NCBI GenBank assembly: GCA_964019695.1
Contig: OZ026518.1
Coordinates: 73,580,912-73,644,911, forward strand
From: Loripinus fragilis
Taxonomy: Eukaryota > Mollusca > Bivalvia > Lucinida > Lucinidae
Length of the DNA stretch: 64,000 nt
Direction of reading: 5' to 3'
This document shows, one piece after another, positions 22,546 to 34,887 of the stretch. The translations under genes and the position numbers were made by a program. Numbering within the stretch: the first letter of the stretch is position 1; each line of letters begins with the position of its first letter. The notes below the pieces were generated by a model that worked only from the letters and a program-made list of their open reading frames with translations, was not told where the DNA came from and ran no database searches.

Positions 22546-25500
22546 ATAGGCCTTGAGCTGGCTATAGACCCCCCTCCCCCCCCAGGGGGAATTTTGTACA
22601 GTATGATTTTCTGAAACTACATTATATAAGACACAAAATAAAAGATGTTAGCCCTCTGAGAGTGGCAGCGTTAACGTGTAACAGCACGTTATATACGTTA
22701 CCCCCCAAAATAGCATTAAACGTCCCTGATAATGTCTCAACCATGAAATGTTCGTACATATTTGCATGCTGACACAGGTTTAGGAACTTCTTATAACACA
22801 GTTATATATTTTTAGTATTAATTTTACAAATGTCTTCAGTAATTACCATTGTATACGTTACTTAGTGTTTCCTGTGTTATTTCCGAGTATCAGTATGGTA
22901 TTTATTGACAATACGTGTATTACATCTGTCACAGAATATAGTAACTCTATAAGGCTGCTACTAAAATGATTTAAAGTTCTTTATTATGGTCGCTTACACT
23001 ATTTTTCAGGTCTATGTTATGTATGTTACCTTCAACATAGCATTTAACATTTAAGTTAATGTCTCTAACAAGCCCTGTTTATACTTATTTGCATGCTTGC
23101 ACAGGTTTATTTACTTCTTTTAACAAGGTTTACCTGTTTTAAGTATTCCTTTAATAAATGCCTTGAGCTTTAACTGTTATGTGTGTTACCAAATGATACA
23201 TAAGTTATTCTGAGTATCTGTATAGAAGTTATTGACGATACATGTATAAAGTCTGTCAGAGAATTTAGAAAATTTATAAGGCTGAAATAAAATGAAGTTC
23301 ATTATAAATTTATGGTGACTTAAACTAATAATATAATGTGATCTATCAACCTTAGCTGTTTGCTCACATAAACAGTATAGATACCATGCATTCAAATCGG
23401 AAGTTCTGAAAGACAGTCACTGTGAAACAGCTCAGTTCTGGGCAGGTTATATGGATATAATTCAGATGGTGTTGACACTAATAAGGGCTACAAGGAAAAC
23501 AACTTTGAATTGCATGTCATCTCTATCTGTATGCCTTGTTCCCAATGTGCATTGCAAACGATCACAACAACTACGCACAATATGTACCTGTGTAACTGAT
23601 TACACTCATAAATTTGATACACATCGCAGATGCAAAGAACTTCTCGAACAAAATGGGTTTAGTGTGTCACAACCATTGGTTCTTTGCTTGAGAAATGCTT
23701 TTGACATAACTATCAGGCAAACAATAAAGAGGTATTATAGGCTTCAGCAACTAGAACTACGATTCGTACTACAGATGGAATGGTGTATTACTCATCACAT
23801 CAGAGCTCAATATATTGAAACAACTCTTCAATGCACTGAAATGAAATATTCAATCAGCTCAGATGCAAAGTAGAATGAGTACTAGAGGCAGTTTCAGGCT
23901 TCACCAATCCTTTTAGTTTTAGTTTTGAAGATAATGAACAGTACTTTTTGTCTTTCGGTGTGCCTGATGAGCAGGGCATAGCTAAGGATCTTATTGAGGC
24001 TGATGACATTGGCAAGGAGGCTGTTTCAGACTCCATTGACTCACTTTTAGTTTAAAAAAATCTGTCTTTCACATCCCCCATAAAATGCTACAAGCTAATA
24101 AAGTTTTGATGCTTGCGAGGTCAAGCAAGAAGAAATTGTCCAATTTTCAAAACGTAAACAGCAAGATGAGAGCTTAAAGGAGTGTCTTTGGTAAGCATGA
24201 CCTACTTTCTATTGGACATAATGTTGAGCTTGACTTGACACTGCCATTCCTTCTGGGACCTGTACCATGGTCATTGTCAACTTCTGATAAAATTTCCACC
24301 AAAACTGACAAGCCCAAACTTCAGCATGGCTTGCAATCACACATTGAACCAACATTAGATTAGCCATGTAGTGCTGCACATATCGTTGATGTTAATGCTG
24401 TAACTACAGAGCATAATAGCTTTTCCTGTCACATTCATGGATCTGATGGCACCAGTTTTCAACCAGGCACTAAAGGCAGGGCATGTTGGTTTTGTCACTG
24501 ATACATATATACAATGTATAAGCAGCAGTCTATAAAGTCTTACAAACATTATCTCAGAGGATAACCTGGGTGTTTTTTTCAACAGTGGTGTATGCAACAA
24601 AAGGTGCACCTTCTGAATGTCAACAACATTGGCCAGAATATAGGGGAAGAGATCTACAGTAATACACTGTTTAACAGATTGTGACACTACCAATGTGCCG
24701 ATGTGTTAATACCACGGAAAGGCTATTCCTATAAAACTGATAGAGAACCCCTCCCCCACTAGTTCATCAACATTCTAAGAAGGGTAGGAAAACAAATAAA
24801 GAATTGCTCTAGGTACTCATCAGTGATATGAAACCCTAACATGTGCTATGTATGTAACTGTGAATAAGCTGCAGTACGACATGGTTCTGAAAAAAGTACC
24901 AAAGCCATACACATATACTGACTATTTCAAATGACATGAACATGAGCCCTCCTCCACCCTGCTTTTCTGTCCTTAAGATGTACATACAAAGATTGAACTA
25001 TCAAGTCTTTCCCATGAAAACAAGTGAGGCTTTCCAGATATGGACAAAATGTGTGGAAAATAAATGGGAAGGAAATTGAGTACCTCTGGGTGAAAGAAAT
25101 CTTGATTGTACCCTAACAAAAGAGCCACAGAATTATATTTCACATTTTGTGTGATATGGGGTTACCATGTTCAAAACTCAACAACTCAAACCTTATAAAA
25201 GATAGAAACATAATATTCGCAATTTCCAAAAGGTACATAAACATTCTTTAATACAAAATGAGTTAGTAAGCACATTCACATTAAAAATATCAAACTATAT
25301 TAGTTTCGTAAATCATTTATATAGGAATAATGAAAAAAGTAACATACGTAAAACTTTAGGGTGCATATTTGTTTTCAAAGGTCCATATCTGTGATGCAAA
25401 AAAAGCTTACTTGGATGATATAGCCAATTTGGAAATCTTACCTTATGGTTTGCACTTTTCAGAAGTCATTTGCTAAAATTATCAAAGATGTTGATGGGTA

Positions 25501-26939
25501 AAATATGTAATTGGCTGTTACAGGGTAAGGGTGCCATTGCCAGAATGCTAGCATATTGCAAAATCCTTGCAAGATAAATCTGATAGAGGAGTAATAAGTT
25601 GTTAGGAAAATTCTTTAAAACCCTTGGATAAAATATGAAGATATGCTCTAGAACTTCTACCTGATCAGTTTTCTTTGATCTTTTAAGTTGTTACTCGCAC
25701 ATTGCACTGAATGTTACAAACTTTCCATGAGTATTATGTCAACTATATTTGATGTCTCTATAAAAGAAAAGAGGGTTTATGTAGTTTATGTTGTGAGTTA
25801 CTTCCTCAGCAAATGAGCCAGGGTAAAAAGAAGTACATGGACCTGTGCCAGCATGCAATTAGTACAAGCAGGTCGTGTTGGAGACCATATCCTGAATGTT
25901 TGATGGTATTCAGAGAGTAACGTATGTAACCTGGGCTGTAAAATAGTGTAAGACACCATAATAAGGAGTTTTAATTCATTTAAATAGCAGCCTTATAGAT
26001 TTACTATATTCACTGATGGATGTAATACATGTATAGTCAATAACTGCCATACAGATATTTGGAAATAACATATAAAACACTAAGTAACGTATACAATGGC
26101 AAAAACTCAAGACATTTATAAAATAAATGCTAAAATTAATAAACTGTGCTATAAGAAGTTCTCAAGCCTGTGCCAGACTTCAAAACGTGTGAATATGTCA
26201 GGTTGGAGACATTATCAGGAAAATTTAATGTTATTTTGCGGGTAACGTACGTAACATGATGTTACCCGCTAACGCTGCCACTCTCAGAGGGCTCACATAT
26301 TTCATTTTGTGGCTTATATAATGTAGTATCTGGAAATCATAGTGTGCGAAATTCCCCCTGGGGGGAAGTGGGGTCTATAGCCAGCGCCAGGCCTGGAGAA
26401 TTACATTTTACATTTTCCTGTGATATGGGGGTACCATGTTCATCATCTCATAACTCAAAAAGTATATAAGATAGAAACAAAATGTTTGCAGTTTGGAAAA
26501 GGTAAATAAAAATTCTTTAATGTAATACCAAATTAATAAACATAAACTGGTTTCAATAAAATTTAAGACAAACTATATTTGATGCATTTATCATTTAAAA
26601 GGGGGTTCAATGAAAAAATGTAACATACACTACATTGGGGCTGACTAAATTTGTTTTCAAATGTCATTATCTGTGGCCCAGTAATAGCTTATTTAGAAAA
26701 TATAACCAATTTGGAAATTTTACCTTATCTTTTGCATTTTTCTGAAGTCTTAAGAAGAATTTTAATTATCAAATATTTTGTAGGGTAACGTATGTAACAG
26801 GCTGTTACAGCTTAACGCTGCCATTGTCAGAGGGCTAACATGCTGCAAAATTCTTGCAAGACATTAAGCTTCAAGAAAAATATGGTCTACAAAATTCCCC
26901 CTGGGGGGGGAGGTAAACCATATCCAGCCAGTGGCCTAT
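22546..26939. mobile_element. 4.4 kb DNA transposon with long inverted ends
   Basis: Left end ATAGGCCTTGAGCTGGCTAT; right end reads the inverse ...CCAGTGGCCTAT. Both continue into CCCCCCCCAGGGGGAATTTT. TAA on each side may be a 3-bp target duplication. Subterminal inverted blocks (GTTAGCCCTCTGAGAGTGGC, GTAACGTATGTAAC-type, AAGGCTGCTA) extend several hundred bases inward. On the right, the terminal block is present twice (about 25130-25580 and 26395-26860), as is the AATTCCCCCTGGGGGG boundary. A decayed ORF lies inside at 23451-24360. Confidence 0.7.
23451..24360 (+). pseudogene. Decayed transposon ORF
   Basis: Three frames must be combined. Frame one (23451-23873) gives TIRQTIKR and EWCITHHIRAQYIETT. 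Frame two (23879-24055) gives SGFTNPFSFSF, LSFGVPDEQGIAKDLIEAD and IGKEAVSDSID. Frame three (from about 24226) gives LPFLLGPVPWSLSTSDK and TKTDKPKLQHGL. This motif order resembles an uncharacterised ORF repeated in many invertebrate genomes, recalled and not searched. Stops and frameshifts make it non-functional. It sits between the inverted ends of the element, so it is probably that element's former product. I do not know its biochemical role. Confidence 0.4.
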
Positions 26940-26943
26940 AAGG

Positions 26944-27340
26944 GGCATTACGCGCAGTACTATGTTCGAAAAAGCTCCATTTTGTTAGCCGGAACTGGCG
27001 TATGTAAAATTAGTTCTGTAACATGTGGGTTCAGTTCTATATAATATCGATATTCTTATTATCCGAAAAGTTTAATCAGCAGAATAAATGAAGTTTATGT
27101 TATTTCAATAAAATATCGCTTTAGCGATGTTTTATTGAAAAACATAAACTTCATTTAAGCCGTTTGTTTTGCTGCAGTCACACTTGTTATTGATTTAACA
27201 TGGTTTCTGTGACGTCAGCGTCACGTTATTTAACGTCAGCGTCACGTTATCATCCGCGTTATCAAAGTAGATCCTCGATACACATCCGTGGTCTGATTCC
27301 ACGGAATTTAGCGGAATTGGCCGAGTCAGTTCCGATTATT
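26944..27340. repeat. Repeat P, second copy
   Basis: Matches about 13260-13560 over CATGGTTTCTGTGACGTCAG, CTGCAGTCACACTTGTTATT and the AATAAATGAAGTTTATGTT hairpin. It is relatively CpG-rich with a TGACGTCA palindrome at 27210. The 27.34-27.85 kb that follows shows nothing recognisable. Confidence 0.65.
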
Positions 27341-27856
27341 CCAGCCGGTGCCATAGTATGCCAGGTTCTCTTCATAATCTTATGCGTACCATATCAGCAC
27401 AATGGCCGTATGCGTTCTAATTTGACTATATGGATAGGACATTGACACGGGACTATTTCATACAAGGCGCAAAAATACAGAAGAGATTTGATCAATTTTC
27501 GGCCAATGCTGTCTGAATGCAGTCGTTGAGTGCAATCGCGTGCTGTCGTTAGAACGATCACTGCGGAAACCAATGTACACCACTTTTATCGCCGATCTTT
27601 GTACCGTGTTGCGATATGACTATATCGTATAACATGAACCCAAAGAACGGGGTGTATGCTGAATTATGCACGCATACGCCTCTTTTATTCCATTCTCCCA
27701 CATACTGCACCGGTTGACATCCTATCTGCACTAAACACATTGTCTCATTTTTGAGACAAATGATTGAGTACAGATCGGATGTCAGATTGATTACGCCATT
27801 GTCGTATTGTTTACTTTACAGGAGAGTACGGCCTCGGTTGATCACAATGAAAGACC

Positions 27857-28093
27857 GGACCTCGGGTTTATAAATTTTTTTTCATGCTCAACTCAGGTAA
27901 CCATGAAATTTCATCAGCACATAAAACTAAACTGCAGAAAAAAGACTTTTATTGCTTTCAAACTCTCAAATATTGTATTTATCAAGCTGATAAATGTTAA
28001 AATGCCAACTTTTGTTGGCATTTTAACATCTATGAGCATGATACATTTCATGCTCAGTTGAATTGAGCATGAAAAAGCTTTATAATATCGAGA
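27857..28093. repeat. Palindromic MITE-C, copy 3
   Basis: GACCTCGGGTTTATAAATTT at the left, CTTTATAATATCGAGAC at the right, CATGCTCAACTCAGG / CTCAGTTGAATTGAGCATG inner arms, and TAAATGTTAAAATGCCAACT at the centre. Confidence 0.8.
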
Positions 28094-28299
28094 CTGGTAG
28101 TGGGTAGCACTGGGGAGAAATATTGCGCCTTGACTATGGAGAAATACACAGGGGAAAGATCTTTCCATAAACACATGAAAATTTTCCAATGTTGCTGCTC
28201 GTACTGTTGTTGCCAACGTTACTTACACACTATTGCTGCCGTTACTGTTGATTTCACCGTGACCAATTTCACTGCTTTTACTGCTACATTGTAACGCGA

Positions 28300-29400
28300 C
28301 AGCTTTTGCTGCTGCTGCTTTTGTTGCCAACGTTACTTAACCACTATTGCTGCCGTAACTGTTGCTTACACAGTAACCACTTTCAGTTCTCTTACTGCTA
28401 ACGTGACAGCTTTTGCTGCTGCTGCTGCTGTTGCAACCAACGTGTCAACTTTTGCAGCAATTACTGTTGCTGTCAACTTAACCACTTTTGCTGCTTATGC
28501 TACCACTTTGACCACCTTTGATGCAGTTACTGTTGCTGTCAACTTAACACCTTGGGTGCAGTTACTAGTGCTGCCAACTTCACATATTTTGCTGTAAGAA
28601 CTGTTGCTGCCAACTTGACTACTTTTGCTGCAGTTACTGTTGCTGCCAACTTGACCATTTTGCTGTAATAACTGTTGCTGCCAACTTGGCCGCTTTGCTG
28701 TAATAACTGTTGCTGCAACCTTGACAACTTTTGCTGCAATTACTGTTGCTGCCAACTTGACAGCTTTTGATGTAGTAACTGTTGATGCAAACTTGACCGC
28801 TTTGCTGTAATAAATGTTGCTGCCAACTTGACTACTTTTGCTACAGTTACTGTTACTGCCAACTTGACCGCTTTGCTGTAATAACTGTAGCTGCAACCTT
28901 GACAACTTTTGCTGCAGTTACTGTTGCTGCCAACTTGACCGCTTTGCTGTAATAACTGTAGCTGCAACCTTGACATTTTTGCTGCAGTTACTGTTGCTGC
29001 CAACTTGACAGCTTTTGCTGTAATAACTGTTGCTGCCAACTTGACTACTTTTGCTGCAGTAACTGTTGCTGCAAACTTAACAGCTTTTGATGTAATAACT
29101 ATTGCTGTAAACTTGACAGCTTTTGCTGTAATAACTGTTGCTGCCAACTTGACAGCTTTTGCTGTAATAACTGTTGCTGCCAACTTGACTACTTTTGCTG
29201 CAGTAACTGTTGCTGCCAACTTGACAGCTTTTGATGTAATAACTGTTGCTGCCAACTTGACCGCTTTTGCTGTAATAACTGTTGGTGCAACCTTGACAAC
29301 TTTTGCTGCAGTCGCTGTTAAGTTGATAACTTTTGCTGCATTTACAGTTACTGTCGAACTTGACCACTTTTGTCGCAGTACGTTGCTGCTTGCGTGACTT
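28300..29400. repeat. 36-bp minisatellite, about 1.1 kb
   Basis: Degenerate head-to-tail units of GTTGCTGCCAACTTGAC + TACTTTTGCTGCAGTAACT. The unit is 36 bp, so frames on both strands stay open over long spans (12-residue repeats such as KLAATVITAKAV on minus, TVAANLTAFAVI on plus). Openness in several frames at once is what a triplet-multiple satellite gives and does not support a protein gene. Units near 28.2-28.4 kb are more diverged. Confidence 0.85.
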
Positions 29401-29738
29401 CTTCTGTTGTAACTAGTATCCCAGTCACGGTCGTAAATGTTAGACTTTGATTAAAACAATACTACCAAAGTCCATTAAGTTACTTGGACTGGTAAATATA
29501 TATAGGATATAAATCCCTCACATACACGCAGCATCTGAGAGTTTGAAAGCAAGAAAAGCCTTTAATTTTCAACATTTTAGATTTACCATCTTTACTGTAG
29601 TAATTTTTTGTCCAACTGAAGTACAACCGTCACTATTTTGCGAAGGACATGCAAATATAAGGGTGTAACTCTTTATTTTTTTCAAAAAGTATTTAGTATC
29701 TCAGTCACGGTCGTAAATGTTTGATTAAAGCATATGAG

Positions 29739-29969
29739 CCGTGACATGTGATTTCGAACAATGTGGCATTTTGAGATGTGTAGACTCAGACGAGCCTGTG
29801 CAGCCTCCTGTTAAGCTTAGAAACTCCAAAAGATGTTCAGTCAGTAGCTTAAAACTCATAAAATATTCAAGCGACAAGCAAATGCTCTGATCAGACTGCG
29901 CGTATGCGCAGGCTGATCTGAGGCTTTGCTGGGCGCACATGCCACATTGTTGGAAATCTCATGTCGCGG
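29739..29969. repeat. Palindromic MITE-E, copy 2
   Basis: CCGTGACATGTGATTTCGAA and its inverse GAAATCTCATGTCGCGG, with the GATCAGACTGCGCGTATGCG core. Confidence 0.85.
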
Positions 29970-30649
29970 ACTGGAAAAAAATATATACAGGACAGGAATT
30001 CCTCAACTTTTGTAGTATCTTAGAGTTTGAAAGCAAGAAACGTCTTTAATTTTCATTTTAGATTTTATGAGCAGTTGAACTTTCATGCTCAGTTGACTTG
30101 AGCATTAAACATTTATGACCTCGGAGTCTATGCTAGGTCGGAATACTTCACGGAAACGTACGACTAACGCGGGGATATCAGTCTTAAGTCACATATTACT
30201 TCATTTATTTCGATAACCAGTTGTTTACGAACACTTCACCGTACCCGCTTAATCCCATATCAGCCCATAATATACCCGAAATGAACGATTTAATGTGTTT
30301 ACAATCAGGGTCATACTATATAGCGTCCCTGTTTCAATTTTTGAAGGTGGCGAATGGTTTTTGTATTGAAAAATTATGCAAGTTATAGTCATGTTTACCA
30401 AAGAAACAGTGTAGATCCTGGTAAGCCACCTTATCTCGCTGCATTCTAATTTGGTCTATCGATTTTCGGGACGATAATGTTACTGGGTTAATCTATAATC
30501 CAGCTGACTATCTCACCGATATTTTTTTAGCTCTTTCAAAATATATTTACCCATCCGTGACTCGTCAATATTGACATACTCGGTCGCGACATTTTAAGGC
30601 CATGCAGAGCTGATCAAGGTGAAACCAATGTCAAGGTGCATGTTTTGGC

Positions 30650-30832
30650 CTTAAACCTTAAAGGATCTTTAAAAAGCGCCATCCACAAAAAGTTGTCTGC
30701 TTTGTCGTCTGCTGAAATAACCCACTGCTTGCCTCTTCACTTACAATAGTCAATAATGACTATGTTAGCAAATATATGCAGCAGATGACTTTTCAGGTGC
30801 CTTTTTGCAGGCTCTTAAAAGGTACAACCGCT
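30650..30832. repeat. MITE-D, short diverged copy
   Basis: TTAAACCTTAAAGG...AAAAAGCGCC at the left; TTTGCAGGCTCTTAAAAGG at the right. GTCGTCTGCTGAAAT and GCAGCAGATGAC are retained inside. Sequence from 29.97 to 30.65 kb holds only a MITE-C fragment ending ATTTATGACCTCGGAG. Confidence 0.65.
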
Positions 30833-31914
30833 GGAGTAAGCACAGTTTAGTTGTCAGCTCATTCTTAGAAGTGTTATAAAGTGCACTTGGCTAAAACACT
30901 GCCAGGTTCTATTGAATAGCAAATCTACGCAGAAAACGGGTAGTGATTAGTCAGTTTTAAACTTTGCAATTTTGCATTAGAAAAAATGGCGGGGAAACGG
31001 TCAGCGGTTAGAATCATATCATTATCTTTAATAAACACAGGGGGTTAACTCAGTCACAGTGCGGGGTGATTCTTTATGACAGTTGTCAATGATGCTTTAT
31101 GAAAGGGTTACAGGTGCTTTATGATTTCCTTAATCAGTTTGAGGTAGGTGATGGGAAACCGCATTAAACGTAAGATTCTCGAAGCCCGAAAGTATTTTAT
31201 TTTTATTAATTCATATAATTGAAAAGCTAATGGTTTTACTCTGTCAGTCTTTGCGATGATAGTTTATGTGTCAGGGATTAATGAGCGGTTTAATTCAGAT
31301 ATTGTTAAAACCTATAACAAAAATCAGTATATTTATCAAAGTACATATTCCATCAAAGATAGTGTGCATACAACTTCAAGTTCAATCTAAATGTGATAGA
31401 AAAAATCAATTTTCTCCTCATGTAAAACTATAAATGGCTTATTTTAAATGACTAATATTGACAAGCCAAAAAAAAGTGGTAAAGAATCAGTAACATATTT
31501 TGGTAACAGGTTCTTTACCTGTACGAATGATGGATAACTGGTTCTTTATGAAAGGGTTCGGATGCTTTATGAAAGAATTTGCAAAGATGTTAATGGTTCT
31601 AGAATCAAATATCAAGGCAATTAGACCTTGTACTGAAGCCCTGACTTATTTATTGATAGAATTAAGACTTAACGGCACAGTCAACAATATTTCTGTCATG
31701 CTAGGACTCCTCCAAGAGACAGGGAGAGACTAAAAGGGCCCAATCCCATCCAAATTTGCCACAAGTCAAGCAAATCACGCCCTATCATTACGATTAAGGT
31801 TAAGATTTAGTTCAATATTATATCAGTGATGCCGAGACATAGTCTCTGATTTCGTTTAATTTAACTGTTGTTTGATTTGAATTGTTGTCTATGGTTAACA
31901 GCTGTGGTCAACTT

Positions 31915-32130
31915 AACTACAGTGTTCCTATGCAAGCCTACTGTAGGGCAGTTTACCATTACTTTTGCTTATTCTTATACAAGTAACTGGCAACTTGGTC
32001 TTCTTGAATCATCAGGAGAGGAAACAACTCTCCATGAAAAATATGCTGGGTGCGATCTCCTGTCTGCTTGCATATTAAGCAGATAGGCAACTGACTGAGC
32101 TACAGAGTTCAGATTGTTAGCTAAGCATCG
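31915..32130 (-). repeat. SINE-2 copy, minus strand
   Basis: On the minus strand: CTGTAGCTCAGTCAGTTGCC (A-box-like), then CATGGAGAGTTGTTTCC, GATTCAAGAAGACCAAG, GTTGCCAGTTACTTGTATAA and GTAATGGTAAACTGCC. These correspond in order to SINE-2 at 51250. Confidence 0.6.
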
Positions 32131-32550
32131 CTTGTGCGTGTCCCGAGGGTGGGGGACAGCGGGTTTGCATCCCACCTGCAAGATCACAAGTTGTTTCCTT
32201 AGAAATACTGTTATTGACAACCTCGAGAAGACGTAGGACCCCTTGGGTCCAACTTCATCGAAAAGGAGGACAGGTCCGCACTGCCCTCTGTGAAAAAACT
32301 AAAATAGATTTTTCAGGACACCCAACCCCCCAGACAGAATTTTCTGGATCCTCCCATGCATCATAAATATCCAAACCCTGCTATCAGCATCCAGTACTGT
32401 AGCATTGTATCCGGGACATCAATATGTCTTTTTCGAAACTCCCAAAAGGAGTATGCGTAGGATTGATGGGGTTGGGGTGGCTCAGCATATTTGGAGGGAC
32501 TTCACATGAATTAGTGAGAGTTGAGCCTGACAGGGCAGAGTAGGAGCAGT

Positions 32551-32835
32551 TGGTTTGCTCGTTTGCTTGTTTTGACTTGCATGGCTTGATTCTTGACGCC
32601 CGAGTCAACAATCTTTCGGTCTTGTCGGGATGGGTCTACCTGGATGGATCCAGTAATAAGCAGCCGGTAAAATACCTGTTTGCTTTAATATTTTTCATCC
32701 CAGTCGGATCGGGACGATTTCTTATCCTTCTGTTTTATACCAGTTTCGGTGTCTTGCTCTAGGACACAACACAGTGACTCTGACGTCTGTGAGTCTCGAA
32801 CTAGCAAACCTTCAATTGAGCCACTGCGCCCCACA
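32551..32835 (-). repeat. SINE-1 copy, minus strand
   Basis: Tail region GCATGGCTTGATTCTTGACG, centre CAATCTTTCGGTCTTGTCGG, head end TTGAGCCACTGCGCCCC. It carries a short internal expansion relative to other copies. Confidence 0.75.
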
Positions 32836-34366
32836 CATGCATGAAAGATGTAGGCAAACACTGTACTCTTTGTAGGCTACAAAGGCTTGGTCCCCCTTCC
32901 CCGCATCCCGACAAAAATTTCAGGATCCGCCCTTGAATAGCGTTTGATGTAGCACGAAAAGTGATTATAGCATACAAACTGGCTCCAAGGCGCTCCGTGC
33001 ATTTTCTTCTTTAGCTATAAAAGCTAGCTAGACTTGAAATATTGGGTGTAGTTTTTAAAATTGACAGAAAACAACATAGATGCGGACAAATCTGCACCAT
33101 CTGTCTGCAAAAATGCAAAAAACATGTCTTCATTCGGTGAGTGACAATCAAGCATAAAAGTCAAAGGATGTCTGGGCTTATGTCTGATGCAACCTCAAAA
33201 AGCTAGCCAAAAACTGCATTTGATCATTACACCCAAGTCGGCTGCTGCATATATTTGTTTAGATTATTAACAATTATATTAGCACAGGCGCAAACTGTAA
33301 CAGTCTGTTCTGGGTCTACATTGTTTGCCTAAGACGCTTCAAAAACATTCAGCATTCAGTTGTAATTGGCAAGAGGATCAAATTATCGATGTCCATGCAC
33401 GTTAGGAGAAAATATTTCTAGTCTTACGTTTTTTGGGCGAGGTACTTCTATTACAGAGCGGACACGATTAAATTCCAAAATCTACAATTTTCTGTTTTAT
33501 TTATTTATTTATTTATTTTTTTAAAAAAGAGAGGGTAAAACAGAGTTAAAGTCCTTGTGTATTACACGTCGTCTAATGTTGATTGATATCTGTTTCATGA
33601 AGATGTCTTAAACTGTTATTGAGATGGACAGACATCTGAGTTGAAGTTGTTACCTTGAACTTGGGAGATGGTGGCTGAGATTTGTGCCAATACATTAGAT
33701 TCCGCACCAGGTTTGAGCGAAAGTTGTGTCCTTGACTTTGGGAGTTGGTGGTTAAGTGTTGTATGCGACACACCTTCGCGGGATCAGTTATAACCATGTG
33801 AAGTTATAATCAAAATATAATGAGATTGGCCTACCCGGGCACGAAACCCATATTTACAGCGTGGCTCACAGATTTTATGTCAATGCTGTAACTAAATTAT
33901 TATTGATATCGATACATATGCGCTTCCGAGAGTAACCCTGTCTGTGTTGGTTGCGAACAAGAAAGGCACAGACCAGCTAGCGCATCCGCGCAGTCTGATC
34001 AGGGCCTTTGTAAATCGCTTATTGGAAAGTATCATATATAGATGTCACATAGCTACAAGCAAAAATTTAATTTTCTAGCAAGTCTCTGTGGCTAAGCAGG
34101 ATGGTTTGAATCTCACTTTGTCGGAAATACCGAAGACAGGGTTTTTTCGCGTCGCGGTCGAATTATAAAGTCTGATGAGATATGATTTTTTATTCATATG
34201 TTTTTTTTATTTTATTTTTATTGATATTGATGTATTTTAACTAAATCATCATTCCTCTAAAATACTTCTTCGTTTGCCTTTTCTTCTTCTACTATTTCAA
34301 AGAAGTTTGAACAGACGTAAATTAGTTTTCTGGACAGCATAAGATAAGATGTGAAATGGTAGCTCT

Positions 34367-34556
34367 TGCTTGTTTGTTTGATTTGATTCTTTATGTCGCA
34401 GTCAACAATCTTTCAGCTATGTCGGGACGGGTCTTCCTGGGTTGAACCAGTATTAAGCAAGGATAAATGTGTCTTGCTCAATGACTCAACGCAGTAACGC
34501 CGGTGAGGCTCGAATCCGCAACCCCTCGGTTCTGAGTCAAGCACTCTATCACTGAT
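34367..34556 (-). repeat. SINE-1 copy, minus strand
   Basis: GTTTGTTTGATTTGATTCTT tail, CAATCTTTCAGCTATGTCGG, GGCTCGAATCCGCAACC (B-box complement), then GTCAAGCACTCTATCACTGA where the head is truncated. Confidence 0.8.
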
Positions 34557-34675
34557 TTGGAATGGTAGCGGTTGGTATGGATTCATAGGGGCAATATTAG
34601 CATCTACGACGGACATCAGTCCAGTGGTACACCTTCATGCTATCGGTAATATTCATATGAGGGTATAATTTTATT

Positions 34676-34876
34676 GGGTCCCGTAGCTCAGTCGGAGGCA
34701 AGCTCAGCTGTTCATCAAGGGTTCGTGAGTTCCATTGCGACCCAACCAAAGTCCATTATTTCCTGGAGATTGGTCATGAAAACAGATATATACAAGTACG
34801 TTCATTCGCCACCTTCCGCTGATTCAAGAAGGGTTCTTGTCAGTTTCAAGTGAAAGTATGTGCAAAAAGTACTGTT
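34676..34876 (+). repeat. SINE-2 copy, plus strand
   Basis: Head GGGTCCCGTAGCTCAGTCGG, GGTTCGTGAGTTCCATTGCG, then TTTCCTGGAGATTGGTCATG, GATTCAAGAAGGGTTCTTGT and AAGTATGTGCAAAAAGTACT. The acceptor-stem-like ends pair partly, but the T-loop region is abnormal, so it is a SINE head and not a tRNA gene. Confidence 0.7.
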
Positions 34877-34887
34877 TTATACCCCTA

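Noticed and set aside
28495..29397. Open frames of 130-171 residues on both strands
   Set aside because: They lie entirely in the 36-bp minisatellite, whose period keeps frames open without selection.
31500..31733. 77-residue frame inside the 6.3 kb element as a transposase remnant
   Set aside because: Its first third is made of the element's TTCTTTATGAAAG subterminal repeats, and the rest shows no recognised motif.
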